Notes: generated by a model from the letters alone, not told the origin. A DNA stretch of 64,000 bases from Rhodocyclaceae bacterium (GCA_020248265.1 JADCHX010000002.1:448011-512010), one strand, 5' to 3'. Positions 18,155-27,989 are shown, numbered from the stretch's first letter. Program-made: numbers and translations.

Positions 18155-19747
18155 ATGCGCGTACCCTTGGCCGAGCCGTCCTTCGAGCAGACCGCTTCCC
18201 CGCCAGTGCCGGCAGCCCTGCCCTCGGTCCTTTTCGCGACCTCGGAAGTCGCCCCCCTGGTGAAAACCGGAGGCCTGGCGGATGTCAGTGCGAGCCTGCC
18301 CGCCGCGCTGGCTGCCATCGGCGCAGATGTGCGCCTGCTGCTGCCCGGCTATCCGGCCATCCTCTCGGGCTTGCGCGAATCTCGCATCGAGGGGCGCATC
18401 GGCCCGTCGGCCGGATTGCCTGGCGCGACCCTGCTGTCGGGCCGGATCAATGACAGGCTGCACTGTCTGGTGGTCGACTGCCCGGAGTTCTACGGTCGCG
18501 CTGGCAACCCGTACGTCGACGGTGCAGGCGCCGACTGGACCGACAACCCGCTGCGCTTCGGCCTGCTGTCGAAAGTGGCGGCGCTGCTGTGCGGCGCAGC
18601 CTCCCCGATCGGGTGGCGGCCCGATGTGCTCCACTGCAACGATTGGCAGACCGGGTTGGCACCGGCCTGCCTGTCGTTCGATCGCCAGGCTGCGACAGCC
18701 GTTGCAGCGGCGAAGGCAACGGCAACGGTATTCACGGTGCACAACCTGGCGTTCAGCGGCAGCTTCGATCCGGCGCTGCTTGCCCGGCTCGGGCTGCCGC
18801 CCGAAAGCTTCAGCATGCATGGCCTCGAGTACCACGGCCAGCTTTCGTTCCTCAAGGCCGGGCTCTACTACGCCGACTGCATCACCACGGTCAGCCCGAC
18901 CTATGCGCGCGAGATCCAGCAGGCGCCGCTCGGCTTCGGCTTCCAGGGACTGCTCGCCGCACGCAGCAGCCGGCTGTACGGCATCCTCAACGGCATCGAT
19001 ACCGCCGCCTGGGACCCGGCCACCGACCCCTGCCTGGCCGGACGATTCACGCAGGATACGCTCGAGGCACGCGCGGCCAACCGCCGCGCCGTGCAGCAAC
19101 GCTTCGGCCTCGAACCCGACGACGATGCAATGCTGTTCGGCGTGGTCAGCCGGTTCACCGAGCAGAAAGGCATCGACCTGATCCTGGAGGCCTGGCCCGG
19201 GCTGGCCGCGCGGCACCGGCTGCAACTGGCGATGCTCGGGTCCGGCGACAGGCGGCTCACCGGTGCGGCTGCCGAATGCGTGCGCCAGCATCCCGGTCGG
19301 GTCGGCTTCATCGGCGGATTCGATGAGCCGCTGTCGCACCTGATCGAAGGCGGCTGCGATGCGTTCCTGATGCCGTCGCGCTTCGAACCCTGCGGGCTGA
19401 ACCAGATGTACAGCCAGCGCTATGGTGCCCCGCCGCTGGTGCGCGCCACCGGCGGACTGGCCGATTCGGTGCTCGACGACGTCTCGGCCACGGCGACGAG
19501 AGGGACCGGTTTCGTGTTCACCGGCGACACATCGGCTGCGCTGGCGGCCACCGTGGCACGTGCGTTCGCCGCGTGGCAGGACCGGCCGCGCTGGCGCGCG
19601 CTGCAGGCAGCCGGCATGCAGCGCGATTTCGGCTGGCAGGCGAGCGCTGCGTCCTATGTCGCGGTATACCGGCAGGCGGTCGCTTTCGCGACCGCTTCCG
19701 GGCAGGCTACAGCCAGATCATCATCCCGAGTTCGAACGGATGCGTGA
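18155..19747 (+). CDS. glgA: Glycogen synthase (ADP-glucose, GT5)
   Basis: A 530-residue glycogen synthase transferring glucose from ADP-glucose to the growing alpha-1,4 chain. The N-terminal ADP-glucose loop is VKTGGLADV, with FATSEVAPL before it. The GT-B C-terminal half has SRFTEQKGIDL and the SRFEPCGLNQMYSQRYG signature with the retaining-glycosyltransferase E-x7-E pattern. A leader of about 25 residues precedes the conserved core. The usual family end is near WQASAASYVAVYRQA; here about 25 extra residues follow and overlap the 3' end of the convergent phosphorylase gene by 41 bases. It has its own promoter candidate and is separated from the signalling operon. Confidence 0.95.
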   Translation: MRVPLAEPSFEQTASPPVPAALPSVLFATSEVAPLVKTGGLADVSASLPAALAAIGADVRLLLPGYPAILSGLRESRIEGRIGPSAGLPGATLLSGRINDRLHCLVVDCPEFYGRAGNPYVDGAGADWTDNPLRFGLLSKVAALLCGAASPIGWRPDVLHCNDWQTGLAPACLSFDRQAATAVAAAKATATVFTVHNLAFSGSFDPALLARLGLPPESFSMHGLEYHGQLSFLKAGLYYADCITTVSPTYAREIQQAPLGFGFQGLLAARSSRLYGILNGIDTAAWDPATDPCLAGRFTQDTLEARAANRRAVQQRFGLEPDDDAMLFGVVSRFTEQKGIDLILEAWPGLAARHRLQLAMLGSGDRRLTGAAAECVRQHPGRVGFIGGFDEPLSHLIEGGCDAFLMPSRFEPCGLNQMYSQRYGAPPLVRATGGLADSVLDDVSATATRGTGFVFTGDTSAALAATVARAFAAWQDRPRWRALQAAGMQRDFGWQASAASYVAVYRQAVAFATASGQATARSSSRVRTDA

Positions 19748-22271
19748 GCAGTTCGTGGCACGGGTAGACACGGACCCGGTACTCGAGCCTGCCGCATAGC
19801 TCCGGGGTCAGCGCGAGCGCGAAGCGATGCTCGCCCTGCACGGTGCGCTCTCCGGTCGATTCGAACGACAGCCGCTGCGACTGGCGCAGTTTCTCGTAGG
19901 GGCTCTGCCGGGCCAGCGTCATCTCGACGATCACGTCGTCAGGCGCGAGTCCGTTCAGGTCGACCGCGACGTCGATCCGCACGCCTTCGCCGAACCGCAG
20001 CGACTTGCGCGGCACATCGAGCCGGCGCACGGTCACCCCGTGCCAGGCCGAACGTACCCGTGCTTTCCACTGCGCCACCTCCTGCGCGCGCGCATAGCCG
20101 CCCTCGCTGTAGCGCCGCCACTGCAGGCTGGCCGGATGGTAGAACTTCTGCACGTATTCCCCGACCATGCGGCCGGTGTTGAAGCGCGGCAGCAGCGTCG
20201 CGATCGACCGCTTGGCCATGCGCACCCAGCGCGGCGAGAAGCCCGACGGGCTGCGGTCGTAGTACATGGGAATGACCTGGTCCTGCAGCAATTCGTACAG
20301 GGTCTGGCACTCCTCTCGCGTGCGGCGCGCATCGTCGAGGTACTGCGAAGCCGGCTTGATGCCCCAGCCATTTTGGCCGTCGTAGCCCTCGCCCCACCAG
20401 CCGTCCAGAACGGACAGGTTCAGCACACCATTCATGCCGGCCTTCATGCCGGAGGTGCCGCTGGCCTCCAGCGGATACACCGGGTTGTTCAGCCACACGT
20501 CGACGCCGGAGACGATGCGCCGCGCGATGCGCAGGTCGTAGCCCTCGAGCAGCAGCAGGCGACCTTCGAAGCCGGGCATTCGCGAGATCTCGTGCAGCCT
20601 GCGGATCAGCGCCTGCCCGGGCAGGTCCGCCGGATGCGCCTTGCCCGCGTACACGAACAGCACCGGGCGCTTCGCGTCCGAAATCAGGTCGCGCAGGAAG
20701 TCGAGGTCCTCGAACATCATCGTCGCGCGCTTGTAGGTCGCGAAGCGGCGTGCGAAGCCGATGGTCAGCACGTTGGGATTGTCCGGATCGGCGTACTTGA
20801 GCAGGCGGTCGAGGTGGGCTTCGGATCCGTTGTTGCGCAGGTGCTGCACCCGCGTGACGTGGTCCACCAGGTGCAGCATGCGCGCCTTCAGCGTCTGGCG
20901 GACGCTCCAGAACAGGTGATCCGGTATGTCGTCGACGCGCTTCCAGAACTCGAGATCGCGCTGCCGGGCAAGCCAGTCGGGCCCGAGATAGCGCTCGAAG
21001 ATCTCCATCCACTCTTCGGCCAGGAAGGTCGGCACGTGCACGCCGTTGGTCACGTAGTCGATCGGGTTCTCTGCCGGGGTGATCTGCGGCCACAGTTCGC
21101 GGCAGATCTCGGCCGATACCCCGCCGTGTATCTTCGATACTCCGTTCTGGAAGCGCGATGCGCGGATCGCCAGCGCGGTCATGTTGAAGTCGCCGTTGCC
21201 CATGCCGTGGCCGAGCGCCAGCAACTGCGCGTGGTCGAGACGGAGCTGAGGGGCGAAGCGCTCGAAGTAGGACACGATCATCGACTCGGCGAAGTGGTCA
21301 TGCCCCGCCGGTACCGGTGTGTGGGTGGTGAACACCGTATTCACGGCGACCGCCTCGAGCGCGGTGTCGAAGCTCAGCCCGCCGACGGTCAGCTCACGCA
21401 TGCGCTCGAGTACCAGGAACGCGGCATGCCCTTCGTTGATGTGCCAGACGGTCGGCGCGATGCCGAGTGCACGCAGCGCGCGCACCCCGCCGATGCCCAG
21501 CACGATTTCCTGCTCGATGCGGGTAGTCCGGTCGCCGCCGTAGAGACGGCGGCAGATCTCACGGTCGGCGGGCGCGTTGGTTTCGACGTCGCTGTCCAGC
21601 AGGTACAGCGTGACGTGCCCGCAACGTGCGCTCCAGACGTTCAGGTGCACGATACGGCCGGGCATCTCGACCTGCACCATGACCTCGTTGCCGTCCGGCC
21701 CGGCAACGCGGTGGATCGGCAGGTCGTCGTAATCGGAATCGCCGTAGGTCGCGTGCTGGTTGCCTTCGCCATCGATGGTCTGGGAGAAATAGCCCTGCCG
21801 GTACAGCAGGCCCACGGCGATGAACGGCAGCCGTGCATCGCTGGCAGCCTTGCAATGGTCACCAGCGAGGATGCCCAGCCCGCCGGAGTAGATCGGAAAG
21901 CTCTCGTGGAAGCCGTACTCGGCGCAGAAGTACGCGACCTTGTCGGTATGGCGCAGCCATTCGGAACCGTTCCGGCGCAGCGGCTCGTCGTGGTAGGTGT
22001 CGTAGGCGGACAGCGCGCGGTTCAGGTTGGACAGGAACACCGGGTCGTCCGCCGCCTCCAGCAGACGCGCCTCGTCGACACGCTTCAGGAACTCCTTCGG
22101 GTTGTGTCCGGTCGCATCCCACAACCCCTTCTGCAGCAGCGAGAAGAGCCTGCGCGTCTGCCGGTCCCAGCTGTACCAGAGGTTGTTCGCGAGCTCGTCC
22201 AGACGAGCGAGCCGACGCGGAACGTTCGGCTCTACCTCGATCGTGAACGACGTGGCCGGTCGGCTTTCCAT
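19707..22271 (-). CDS. glgP: Alpha-glucan (glycogen) phosphorylase, GT35, DUF3417-containing type
   Basis: An 854-residue phosphorylase that releases glucose-1-phosphate from glycogen or maltodextrin. It belongs to the shorter bacterial/archaeal subfamily with an N-terminal DUF3417-type region (LDELANNLWYSWD near residue 25) rather than the classical muscle-type enzyme. The pyridoxal-phosphate lysine lies in EASGTSGMKAGMNG, and the substrate-site segment NEGHAAFL is present. The ATG 22271 gives a natural N-terminus. The gene is convergent with glgA and ends inside its 3' tail, so synthesis and breakdown enzymes lie tail to tail. The next gene on this strand upstream is a small protease 19 bases away, so the phosphorylase may be the last gene of that group. 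Confidence 0.93.
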   Translation of the reverse strand: MESRPATSFTIEVEPNVPRRLARLDELANNLWYSWDRQTRRLFSLLQKGLWDATGHNPKEFLKRVDEARLLEAADDPVFLSNLNRALSAYDTYHDEPLRRNGSEWLRHTDKVAYFCAEYGFHESFPIYSGGLGILAGDHCKAASDARLPFIAVGLLYRQGYFSQTIDGEGNQHATYGDSDYDDLPIHRVAGPDGNEVMVQVEMPGRIVHLNVWSARCGHVTLYLLDSDVETNAPADREICRRLYGGDRTTRIEQEIVLGIGGVRALRALGIAPTVWHINEGHAAFLVLERMRELTVGGLSFDTALEAVAVNTVFTTHTPVPAGHDHFAESMIVSYFERFAPQLRLDHAQLLALGHGMGNGDFNMTALAIRASRFQNGVSKIHGGVSAEICRELWPQITPAENPIDYVTNGVHVPTFLAEEWMEIFERYLGPDWLARQRDLEFWKRVDDIPDHLFWSVRQTLKARMLHLVDHVTRVQHLRNNGSEAHLDRLLKYADPDNPNVLTIGFARRFATYKRATMMFEDLDFLRDLISDAKRPVLFVYAGKAHPADLPGQALIRRLHEISRMPGFEGRLLLLEGYDLRIARRIVSGVDVWLNNPVYPLEASGTSGMKAGMNGVLNLSVLDGWWGEGYDGQNGWGIKPASQYLDDARRTREECQTLYELLQDQVIPMYYDRSPSGFSPRWVRMAKRSIATLLPRFNTGRMVGEYVQKFYHPASLQWRRYSEGGYARAQEVAQWKARVRSAWHGVTVRRLDVPRKSLRFGEGVRIDVAVDLNGLAPDDVIVEMTLARQSPYEKLRQSQRLSFESTGERTVQGEHRFALALTPELCGRLEYRVRVYPCHELLTHPFELGMMIWL

Positions 22272-22290
22272 CGGTAGCTGCTCCGTTTCG

Positions 22291-22860
22291 TTAAGGCGTC
22301 TGGTTTCCGGCAGTGCCGGGCGCGACCCTGAGGGTCAGCCGATCGCCGCGCTGTGCGAACTCCACCCGCTTCAGGAAGCTCATCCCGAGCAGCACGATCG
22401 CCTCGTCCATGCCGTCGGTGGCGACCGCAGCGACGTCGCGCAGTTCGATCGGGCCGATGCGTACGCGCTCGAGCCGGGTGCGGTAGCCGACCGCATCGCC
22501 ATTCGCGGTTCTCAGCTGGATGGCTTCGCCCAGCGGCAGTCCGAGCGCGCGGGCCGTACGCATGGGCAGCGCCACCTGGGTGGCGCCCGTATCGAGCATG
22601 AAGGTGACGGCGGTCCCGTCGATGTAGCCATCGGCCACGTAGTGCCCGGCACGGTTGCGCTGCAGGGAGACTTCGTGTCCGTCCATCGGCAGGGACGCCA
22701 CCTGGTTCGGGTTCACCTGCGCGGCGTTCCAGTCGTGGAACCATGCGTACACGGCCCCGAACACTGCGAGCCAGACCGCGAACATCAGCCACAGGCCGCT
22801 ACCGCGCGCGGTGACTGCAGGTGCGGCCGGCTGGCCACCGGAGGACGGGCTGATCGACAT
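22291..22860 (-). CDS. Membrane-anchored retropepsin-like aspartic protease (TIGR02281-type)
   Basis: A 189-residue protein with one N-terminal transmembrane helix (about 23-42, GLWLMFAVWLAVFGAVYAWF) and a single aspartic protease domain. The catalytic motif is FMLDTGATQVALP at about 89-101, and a second conserved segment, VLLGMSFLKR, lies near the C-terminus. Single-domain clan AA proteases of this kind act as dimers; the helix would place the domain in the periplasm. The physiological substrate is unknown. It sits between orn (7 bases upstream on the same strand) and the phosphorylase gene, suggesting a small operon orn-protease-glgP. Confidence 0.82.
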   Translation of the reverse strand: MSISPSSGGQPAAPAVTARGSGLWLMFAVWLAVFGAVYAWFHDWNAAQVNPNQVASLPMDGHEVSLQRNRAGHYVADGYIDGTAVTFMLDTGATQVALPMRTARALGLPLGEAIQLRTANGDAVGYRTRLERVRIGPIELRDVAAVATDGMDEAIVLLGMSFLKRVEFAQRGDRLTLRVAPGTAGNQTP

Positions 22861-22867
22861 CTGCCAG

Positions 22868-23413
22868 TCAGAGCTTCAGGAAATGTTCGCGGTAATGGCG
22901 CAGTTCGCCGATCGATTCATGGATATCGGCCAGCGCCTCGTGCCTGCCATGCTTCACGAGCCCGGCTAGGATTTCCGGCCGCCAGCGCCGGGCCAGTTCC
23001 TTCAGCGTGCTCACGTCGAGGTTGCGGTAATGGAAGTAGGCTTCGAGCCGGGGCAGCCAGCGTGCCATGAATCGGCGGTCCTGGCAGATCGAATTGCCGC
23101 ACATCGGCGAGGTCTTCGGTGGCACGTGACGAGCCACGAATTCGAGCATCTCCCTTTCGGCACCGCCTTCGTCCAGCGTCGATGCCCGGACCTTGTCGGT
23201 CAGGCCGGAGCGGCCGTGCGTTGCAGTGTTCCATGCGTCCATGCCGGACAGGACCACCTCGGACTGGTGCAACACCAGCACGGGCGCCTCGGCGACGACC
23301 TCCAGCCGGGCATCGGTGACCACGAACGCGATCTCGATCACGCGGTCACGGTCCGGATCGAGCCCGGTCATTTCCATGTCCACCCAGACCAGGTGTTCAG
23401 CGTTCTGTGCCAT
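22868..23413 (-). CDS. orn: Oligoribonuclease
   Basis: A 181-residue DEDDh 3'-5' exonuclease that degrades short RNA oligonucleotides, including the linear pGpG product of cyclic-di-GMP breakdown. The first catalytic motif is [12 protein letters not shown] (about 9-20), followed by [21 protein letters not shown], and the last motif [11 protein letters not shown] with the catalytic His and Asp. The length and composition match the family closely. The ATG 23413 ([10 protein letters not shown]) was chosen; the upstream open frame is low-quality. Divergent from the M48 protease gene, with a 230-base intergenic region that must hold both promoters. Its pGpG role connects functionally with the HD-GYP protein, although they are not linked genetically. 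Confidence 0.95.
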   Translation of the reverse strand: MAQNAEHLVWVDMEMTGLDPDRDRVIEIAFVVTDARLEVVAEAPVLVLHQSEVVLSGMDAWNTATHGRSGLTDKVRASTLDEGGAEREMLEFVARHVPPKTSPMCGNSICQDRRFMARWLPRLEAYFHYRNLDVSTLKELARRWRPEILAGLVKHGRHEALADIHESIGELRHYREHFLKL

Positions 23414-23643
23414 CCGTTCCAGCCCCCAAATCGTTGATTGCCAACCAGTAACGACCCGCGCGTACGCCACTGAAGCGCCGGATCGGCGCGGGCAGTAGTC
23501 CATCCTGGCGTCGGTGCTTCCCGGCCGCAGCGCCGCCGCGCAGGAACAGCGGTTGTGTCTCGCCGAACATCCAGCAGGAATCAAGCCAGCTCGCCACGAT
23601 TGTGTCACAGTCCCACCCAGCGATTCCCGGTACATTTCACTGC

Positions 23644-24888
23644 ATGCATCCATTCTCCCTGCTGTTTCTTGTCGCACTTGGCGCTGCCACCGCGGCGAGG
23701 CTATGGCTCGCGCTGCGCCACATGCAGCATGTCCGGGCCCACCGCGACCATGTCCCGGCAGCGTTCGCCGCCGAAATCCCGGCCTCAAGCCACCGTACCG
23801 CGGCTGACTACACGGTTGCCAAGGGGCGCCTGGATCTGGTCGAGATTCCGCTCGACGCGCTGGTCGTGCTGCTGCTCACCTTCGGCGGCGGCCTGGCCTG
23901 GCTCGACGGCCTGCTCCGGCCGCAGCTCGGCGACGGGCTGCTGCACGGGGTCGCGCTGATCGGCGCGGTGGTGGTACTCACCAGCGCGGTCTCCCTGCCC
24001 GCCAGTGCCTACCGTACGTTCGTGATCGAACAGCAGTTCGGCTTCAACAAGATGACACCGGCGATGTTCATCGGCGACCTCCTGCGCAACGCACTGCTGG
24101 GCGCCGCGCTCGGGCTGCCTCTGCTGGCGGCGGTTCTCTGGCTGATGGGGGCGATGGGGCCACTCTGGTGGCTGTATGTCTGGGCTGTCTGGGTCGGCTT
24201 CAACCTGCTGGTGCTGGCGGTGTATCCGACGTTCATCGCTCCGTTCTTCAACAAGTTCTCTCCATTGGAGGACAGCGCACTGGAGGCCCGCGTCCGGACG
24301 CTGCTCGAGCGTTGCGGCTTCCAGGCGCAGGGCCTGTTCGTGATGGACGGCAGCCGGCGCAGCAGCCATGGCAATGCCTATTTCACCGGGCTCGGGCGCA
24401 GCAAGCGCATCGTGTTCTTCGATACGCTGCTGGCCCGCCTCACGCCCGAGGAGATCGAGGCGGTGCTTGCGCACGAACTGGGCCATTTCAAGCTGCGCCA
24501 TGTCGCCAAACGCATCGCATGGACGTTTGCCGCCAGCCTGGTCTTCCTGGCACTGCTCGCCTGGCTCGCTGCCCAGCCGTGGTTCCATGTGTCGCTGGGC
24601 GTCGATCAGCCGTCGACGGCCATGGCACTGCTGCTCTTCTTCACGGTGCTGCCGTCGTTCACGTTCCTGCTGAGCCCGCTGTTCGCATGGTACTCGCGGC
24701 GCCACGAATTCGAAGCCGACCACTATGCCGCACGCAACGCGAGCGCGCCCGACCTGGTTCGGGCGCTGGTCAAGCTGTACAAGGACAACGCATCCACGCT
24801 GACGCCCGACCCCGTGCATTCCATGTTCTACGACTCGCACCCGCCCGCCGCGATCCGGATTGCGCGGCTGCAGGCCGCGGCGCGCTAG
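23644..24888 (+). CDS. M48-family membrane metalloprotease (Ste24/CAAX protease-like)
   Basis: A 414-residue integral membrane protease. The zinc motif HELGH lies in [13 protein letters not shown], and the downstream zinc-ligand region is [14 protein letters not shown]. Several hydrophobic segments flank the catalytic region, including a first helix at the N-terminus, a large loop, and helices before and after the HExxH motif. The family, like yeast Ste24, cleaves peptide bonds in or near the membrane; in bacteria its role is probably membrane protein quality control. The ATG 23644 (MHPFSLLFL) starts at the first helix; an upstream in-frame GTG adds 14 unlikely residues. A pterin dehydratase gene follows 7 bases later and is probably co-transcribed with rsgA. 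Confidence 0.88.
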   Translation: MHPFSLLFLVALGAATAARLWLALRHMQHVRAHRDHVPAAFAAEIPASSHRTAADYTVAKGRLDLVEIPLDALVVLLLTFGGGLAWLDGLLRPQLGDGLLHGVALIGAVVVLTSAVSLPASAYRTFVIEQQFGFNKMTPAMFIGDLLRNALLGAALGLPLLAAVLWLMGAMGPLWWLYVWAVWVGFNLLVLAVYPTFIAPFFNKFSPLEDSALEARVRTLLERCGFQAQGLFVMDGSRRSSHGNAYFTGLGRSKRIVFFDTLLARLTPEEIEAVLAHELGHFKLRHVAKRIAWTFAASLVFLALLAWLAAQPWFHVSLGVDQPSTAMALLLFFTVLPSFTFLLSPLFAWYSRRHEFEADHYAARNASAPDLVRALVKLYKDNASTLTPDPVHSMFYDSHPPAAIRIARLQAAAR

Positions 24889-24895
24889 GCGATCG

Positions 24896-25264
24896 ATGGC
24901 CTCCGCGACCCAGCCCGGCATGGCCGGAGCACCGCCGCCCCCGCTGGTGCAGCGACACTGCCGACCGCTCGGGCCCGATGCCGCGCTCGATGCGTCAGCG
25001 GTGGAACAGTTGCTGCAGCAACTGCCCGAGTGGCGGATCGAGGGCGATTGCCTGATCCGCATCTACTCATTCGCCGACCACTGGGAGACGATGGCCTTCG
25101 TCAATGCGACGGCGTGGGTGACCCATCGCGAAGACCATCACCCGGAACTCGCGATCGGATACGACCGCTGCCAGGTCCGTTTCACCACGCATTCGGTCGG
25201 CGGTCTTTCGGAGAACGACTTCATCTGCGCCGCGAAGTTCGATGCGCTCCTCGCGCTGTGCTGA
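24896..25264 (+). CDS. Pterin-4-alpha-carbinolamine dehydratase family protein
   Basis: A 122-residue protein of the PCD/DCoH family. The conserved core contains the active-site block HREDHHPELAIGYDRC and the following WxxV-like VRFTTHSVGGLSENDF. Known members dehydrate 4a-hydroxytetrahydrobiopterin during aromatic amino acid hydroxylation, or help in pterin/molybdenum cofactor metabolism. No phenylalanine hydroxylase gene is adjacent. It has about 25 extra Pro/Ala-rich residues before the core. The ATG 24896 lies 7 bases after the protease stop; rsgA follows 54 bases later, giving the order protease-PCD-rsgA. Confidence 0.88.
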   Translation: MASATQPGMAGAPPPPLVQRHCRPLGPDAALDASAVEQLLQQLPEWRIEGDCLIRIYSFADHWETMAFVNATAWVTHREDHHPELAIGYDRCQVRFTTHSVGGLSENDFICAAKFDALLALC

Positions 25265-25318
25265 CGGCGGGCATGCCGCCACCGACAACTCGGATGCCTG
25301 AACACCGGGACAACGCCC

Positions 25319-26314
25319 TTGGCTGAGCACCGTCCGAAGGGTCGTTCACAGAGCCGTAGCCCTGTCCGCCAGCGAGTGCCGGCACCTGCGGCCACGGTGC
25401 AGCGCGGCCGCGTGGTAGCCGCCTTCGGCCGCAAGGTCGAGGTGCTGGTCGATGGCAGCGGCGAGCGGGTCAAGTGCGCCGCACACGGGCGGCGCATGGA
25501 GGCGGTGTGCGGCGATCGTGTCGAGATCAGCCGGGCCGCCGAGGGCCATGATGCATCGCAGGGAATGATCGAATCGATCGACAACCGCTCCAGCATCCTG
25601 TTCCGGCGCGACGCAATGCGCGAGAAGGTGATTGCCGCGAACGTCACCCTGATCGCGTACGTGGTAGCCGGGGAGCCACCGTTCTCCGACGAACTGCTGT
25701 CGCGCTGCCTGATCGCCGCGAACGCCGCTGGCATCGACGCCCTGATCGTGCTGAACAAGACCGACCTGGCCGCCTCCACCGCAGTGGCGCGCGCGCAACT
25801 CGCGCCGTTCGCGGCCCTCGGCTACCCGATCGTCGACGTCGCGGCGAAACACGATGTCGCAGCACTGCGCGCGCGCCTCGTCGGCCACGAGTCTCTGCTG
25901 ATCGGGCAATCGGGAATGGGCAAGTCGACGCTGGTAAATGCGCTCGTCCCCGCCGCTGGCGCCCGCACCGGCGAGATCTCCAGCGCGCTCGATGCCGGGC
26001 GCCACACCACGACCGCAAGCCGCCTGTATGCGCTGGATCCGCAGACGACGGTCATCGATTCCCCCGGCCTGCAGGCATTCGGCCTCGCGCATGTGCCCAC
26101 CGACAGGCTTGCTGCGGCCTTTCCGGAGTTCGCGCCCCTGATCGGGTCGTGCCGCTTCGCCAACTGCCGGCACCAGTCCGAACCCGGCTGTGCGGTACGC
26201 GCGGCATTCGTGCGCGGCGCCGTGGATCCGCGCCGGATGCGCATCTTCGATACGCTGCTCGAGGAAGGGGAATACACCGCCCGCCGTGCGTTGCACGGAG
26301 GCGGCCAGCCCTAG
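25319..26314 (+). CDS. rsgA: Ribosome small-subunit-dependent GTPase RsgA
   Basis: A 331-residue circularly permuted GTPase that assists late 30S ribosomal subunit maturation. The order of motifs is G4 (LNKTDL), then G1 (GQSGMGKSTL) and G3 (IDSPGLQ), the permuted arrangement typical of the family. An N-terminal OB-fold region begins near VVAAFGRKVEVLVDG, and a C-terminal zinc region has Cys/His ligands in CRFANCRHQSEPGC. Translation probably starts at TTG 25319, as the nearest upstream ATG is in another frame. The last 4 bases overlap the end of the convergent methyltransferase gene. Confidence 0.95.
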   Translation: MAEHRPKGRSQSRSPVRQRVPAPAATVQRGRVVAAFGRKVEVLVDGSGERVKCAAHGRRMEAVCGDRVEISRAAEGHDASQGMIESIDNRSSILFRRDAMREKVIAANVTLIAYVVAGEPPFSDELLSRCLIAANAAGIDALIVLNKTDLAASTAVARAQLAPFAALGYPIVDVAAKHDVAALRARLVGHESLLIGQSGMGKSTLVNALVPAAGARTGEISSALDAGRHTTTASRLYALDPQTTVIDSPGLQAFGLAHVPTDRLAAAFPEFAPLIGSCRFANCRHQSEPGCAVRAAFVRGAVDPRRMRIFDTLLEEGEYTARRALHGGGQP

Positions 26315-27354
26315 GCTGTCTGGCCGCTCCGCGGGGCCTGCCAGCCGTCGCACAGCCGGTCGAGCATCGCGCGCGGATCGACGGGCAGGCGCTGCAGCGC
26401 CAGCGTCTCGTCGACACGACTCGCCATGCGCCGCAACGCGCGGGTGACCGGCTGCAGGGTCGCATGGTGGCGCCACGAGGTATGGGCAGACCGCACCTGC
26501 CAGACGCGGGCTGCGTTGCTCGGCATCGCCAGGGCACCGACCGACGCAGAGCCGGACCCGACCATGGCTGGCAGCGTCTGCGCAGCGGGTCGACGCAGCG
26601 TCAGGCTCAGGTTGCCTCGATCGGCAGAGAACCAGCAGGCCACCGGTTCGAGACCGGCCTTCTGTCCAAGGCGTTCGAGCGCCGCTGCGTTGAAGTTGTA
26701 CAGGTGCGCCGCATGGAACAGGTGGCCCGGTGCCTGACAGGTCGCCTCGATGTTCGGGACCTCGACCACGGCCAATCCCCCGGGCGCGAGCCAGGCCGCG
26801 ATACGGGCCAGCGCGGCACCCGGATCGCGCAGGTGCTCCAGCACGTGGAACATCGTGATCAGGTCGAAGGATCCACCGGCAGGCATGGCCTCGTGCAGCG
26901 GCGATACCACCAGATCGAGCCCGAGTACCTGGCGCGCATGTGCGGCGTATCCCTCGTTGGGTTCGATGCCGGTGACCGCAAGGCCACTGGTGCGGCCGAG
27001 CAGATAGGCAAACTCGCCGCCACCGGCACCGATGTCGAGTGCGCGCCCGCCACTGCTTGACGGCGCGGGCAATTGCGGCAATCGCGCCAGGCGATCGAGC
27101 GCTACCCGCCCGGCACGCAGGATGTGACGGCGGGAAGGTGCACGCTGGCGCTTGTAGTCGATGCGGTAGCGCTCGCGGTAATACTGATCGAGCATGTCCG
27201 GGTCAGGCATCGGGTCGCAGCGGACGAGGCCGCAGCCGGTGCACATGACCGTGCGCAGCGGCCGACCATCGCGATCGCGCAGCGAAACGACGCGTACGTC
27301 GGTGGCATTGCAGAGGTTGCAGTTCTGGTGCTCGGCAGGCAATGAAGTGTCCAT
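26311..27354 (-). CDS. Class I SAM-dependent methyltransferase with N-terminal zinc-ribbon
   Basis: A 347-residue protein. The N-terminus carries two CxxC pairs (CNLCNAT and CTGCGLV), a likely zinc-binding knuckle as seen in sugar and small-molecule C-methyltransferases. The SAM-binding motif I is ALDIGAGGGEF, and motif IV/post-I segments read FDLITMFHVLEHLRDP, typical of the Methyltransf_11/23 group. The C-terminal third is not recognisable. The ATG 27354 (MDTSLPAEHQ) directly precedes the zinc knuckle. The substrate is unknown; there are no sugar biosynthesis genes beside it. It is convergent with rsgA, and the divergent side is separated from an uncharacterised membrane protein gene. Confidence 0.82.
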   Translation of the reverse strand: MDTSLPAEHQNCNLCNATDVRVVSLRDRDGRPLRTVMCTGCGLVRCDPMPDPDMLDQYYRERYRIDYKRQRAPSRRHILRAGRVALDRLARLPQLPAPSSSGGRALDIGAGGGEFAYLLGRTSGLAVTGIEPNEGYAAHARQVLGLDLVVSPLHEAMPAGGSFDLITMFHVLEHLRDPGAALARIAAWLAPGGLAVVEVPNIEATCQAPGHLFHAAHLYNFNAAALERLGQKAGLEPVACWFSADRGNLSLTLRRPAAQTLPAMVGSGSASVGALAMPSNAARVWQVRSAHTSWRHHATLQPVTRALRRMASRVDETLALQRLPVDPRAMLDRLCDGWQAPRSGQTA

Positions 27355-27478
27355 CGGCGATGTCCTGGCGGTCGTCCCGGTCGCTGGCGCCGGGACGATA
27401 GGATACGGTGGGGTGCACGGATGCGCACAACGGCGCGATCCGGCAGGCGGGCATGGGACCGCCACAGGCGGCCCTCAT

Positions 27479-27916
27479 TCAGACGGACGGTGGCGCCTGG
27501 GAGCGGTGTTCATGCACTGTCGGCGAAAGCCGTTCGACCTGTACCGGCGGCCACGCGACAGCGGCCGCGAGCGGCCCGACGACCAGGCCACCCGGCCGCT
27601 CGACACATCCGACACGTCCGGCAGATCCGCGCATCGCGACCAGGTCGGCCGACCGAGAGGTTGCCTCCTGCACGACGATCGTTGCGAGACCACGGCCATC
27701 CGCGGGCGCGCACTGCCATGCCTGCGCGACTGCTGTCGATGGGGACTCGGCTGTCTGCAATCGCTGGAACGGAACATGCAGGCCAGCCGGGTGGTCGACG
27801 CTCGGCACAGCCGTCGGATGCGCATGCAGCAGCGGCATCAGGACGAGCAGCGGCAGCATCAGCAGGGCCATGCCGACGTTCAGATGCGCGCGCCAGGATT
27901 TGCCATGCTGGAACAT
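27479..27916 (-). CDS. Uncharacterised protein with N-terminal membrane helix or signal peptide
   Basis: A 145-residue predicted protein that I do not recognise. Residues about 13-30 (VGMALLMLPLLVLMPLLH) form a clear hydrophobic helix after a positively charged start (MFQHGKSWRAH), as in a signal peptide or membrane anchor. The rest is Ala/Val/Pro-rich with several His residues (LHAHP, VDHPAGLHV, HEHRS). The start at 27916 is divergent from the next gene (27990), with only 73 bases between them for both promoters. The open frame continues far upstream, but that part overlaps the divergent gene and looks like shadow. It could be spurious; support is the leader and the otherwise unexplained stretch. 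Confidence 0.45.
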   Translation of the reverse strand: MFQHGKSWRAHLNVGMALLMLPLLVLMPLLHAHPTAVPSVDHPAGLHVPFQRLQTAESPSTAVAQAWQCAPADGRGLATIVVQEATSRSADLVAMRGSAGRVGCVERPGGLVVGPLAAAVAWPPVQVERLSPTVHEHRSQAPPSV

Positions 27917-27989
27917 GTCAGTCAGACAGCACTTGACGCAGGAAGTTCCACGCCCGGCGATCGCCGGGGCTCTGCGGTATCCTCGTCTC

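Noticed and set aside
19827-22277. An 816-codon plus-strand open frame opposite the glucan phosphorylase
   Set aside because: The composition is Arg/Gln/His-rich shadow sequence, and the phosphorylase on the other strand has all its catalytic motifs.
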